Source of the DNA: Bacteroidales bacterium
Lineage (GTDB): Bacteria; Bacteroidota; Bacteroidia; Bacteroidales; F082
Assembly: GCA_017508895.1 (NCBI GenBank)
Contig: JAFWRA010000113.1
Span: 1 to 6,183, forward strand
DNA: 6,183 nucleotides
Direction of reading: 5' to 3'
The notes under the pieces are model-generated. The model searched no databases. It saw only the letters and a list, made by a program, of their open reading frames with translations, and had not been told where the DNA came from. Position 1 is the first letter of the stretch. Every line of letters starts with the position of its first letter. The translations under genes were made by a program, and so were the position numbers. Positions 5,989 through 6,183 of the stretch are shown here, piece after piece.

Positions 5989-6183
5989 TTATCTACCTTT
6001 CCCAAACAACCACTCAAACAACCCAGGCGTAGAAAAAGCCGCATCCCAACACAAATGCCCCAACTCGGGATAAGTGACTAGAATGGCTTCTTCATTGCCG
6101 ACTTCCTTCAACGCATTATACATCTGTATGCTCCGAGAAGGCATGACTGCCCTATCAAGCATACCGTGAAAAATATAGATGGG
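5989..6183 (-). CDS. Alpha/beta hydrolase (esterase/peptidase-like), C-terminal 64 codons
   Basis: The minus strand is open from the window edge to the TAA at 5989-5991. The visible part begins PIYIFHGMLDRAVMPSRSIQ and includes LVTYPELGHLCWDAAFSTPG, ending EWLFGKGR. This is the typical C-terminal third of an alpha/beta hydrolase of the prolyl-oligopeptidase, dienelactone hydrolase or esterase type. HGMLD supplies the acidic residue and GH the catalytic histidine of the Ser-Asp-His triad; the nucleophile elbow would lie outside the window. The WDAAFSTPGLFEWL ending is common in Bacteroidetes hydrolases annotated as phospholipase/carboxylesterase or dienelactone hydrolase. Substrate and signal peptide cannot be judged. 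It converges on lemA and shares the hairpin terminator. Confidence 0.85.
   Translation of the reverse strand, partial: PIYIFHGMLDRAVMPSRSIQMYNALKEVGNEEAILVTYPELGHLCWDAAFSTPGLFEWLFGKGR

Noticed and set aside
1..6183. CRISPR array, tRNA or rRNA genes, insertion sequences, phage genes
   Set aside because: I saw no regularly spaced direct repeats, no cloverleaf-like segment with CCA or GG-TTCGA features, no transposase or integrase motifs and no terminal inverted repeats.

Overview
The window looks like chromosomal DNA of a member of the Bacteroidetes, most likely a gut- or rumen-type Bacteroidales. Three things point there. The large surface protein ends in a type IX secretion (T9SS) sorting domain. 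The promoters match the Bacteroidetes -7 element TAnnTTTG and not sigma70 boxes. Start codons are preceded by A-rich sequence and mostly lack a Shine-Dalgarno motif. The genus cannot be told from the sequence alone.

Layout, left to right. Bases 1-1247 (minus strand) hold the first 415 codons of argS, arginyl-tRNA synthetase, cut by the window edge. A 122-base divergent intergenic region carries back-to-back promoters. Bases 1370-3739 (plus) encode a 789-residue secreted BspA-like leucine-rich-repeat protein with a C-terminal T9SS signal; it is visibly more AT-rich than its neighbours. Bases 3740-3948 are a regulatory leader. Bases 3949-5929 (plus) are a tight three-gene operon: pyrB and pyrI (catalytic and regulatory chains of aspartate carbamoyltransferase) and lemA (a membrane-anchored helical protein). 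A hairpin at 5951-5984 terminates transcription between convergent genes. Bases 5989-6183 (minus) are the last 64 codons of an alpha/beta hydrolase or esterase. The argS and hydrolase genes run off the window edges, so they are easily missed by gene callers that need complete ORFs.

The most interesting region is the pyrB leader. A canonical -7 element (3786-3793) is followed at once by an unlisted 47-codon ORF (3801-3944). This ORF reads through a strong intrinsic terminator (hairpin 3888-3909 plus eight Ts) and stops 4 bases before the pyrB ATG. No promoter-like sequence lies between the terminator and pyrB, so the terminator probably sits inside the pyrB transcript. The geometry resembles the translation-coupled, UTP-sensitive attenuator of enterobacterial pyrBI, but the leader peptide sequence is unrelated. 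I infer a pyrimidine-responsive attenuator, possibly with a near-leaderless leader ORF whose ATG lies in a 5' stem. This is a hypothesis from sequence only.

Functionally, PyrB and PyrI form the allosteric ATCase of de novo pyrimidine synthesis. LemA's place in the same operon is unexplained. The LRR protein is probably an independent, variable surface or secreted factor inserted between two housekeeping loci.
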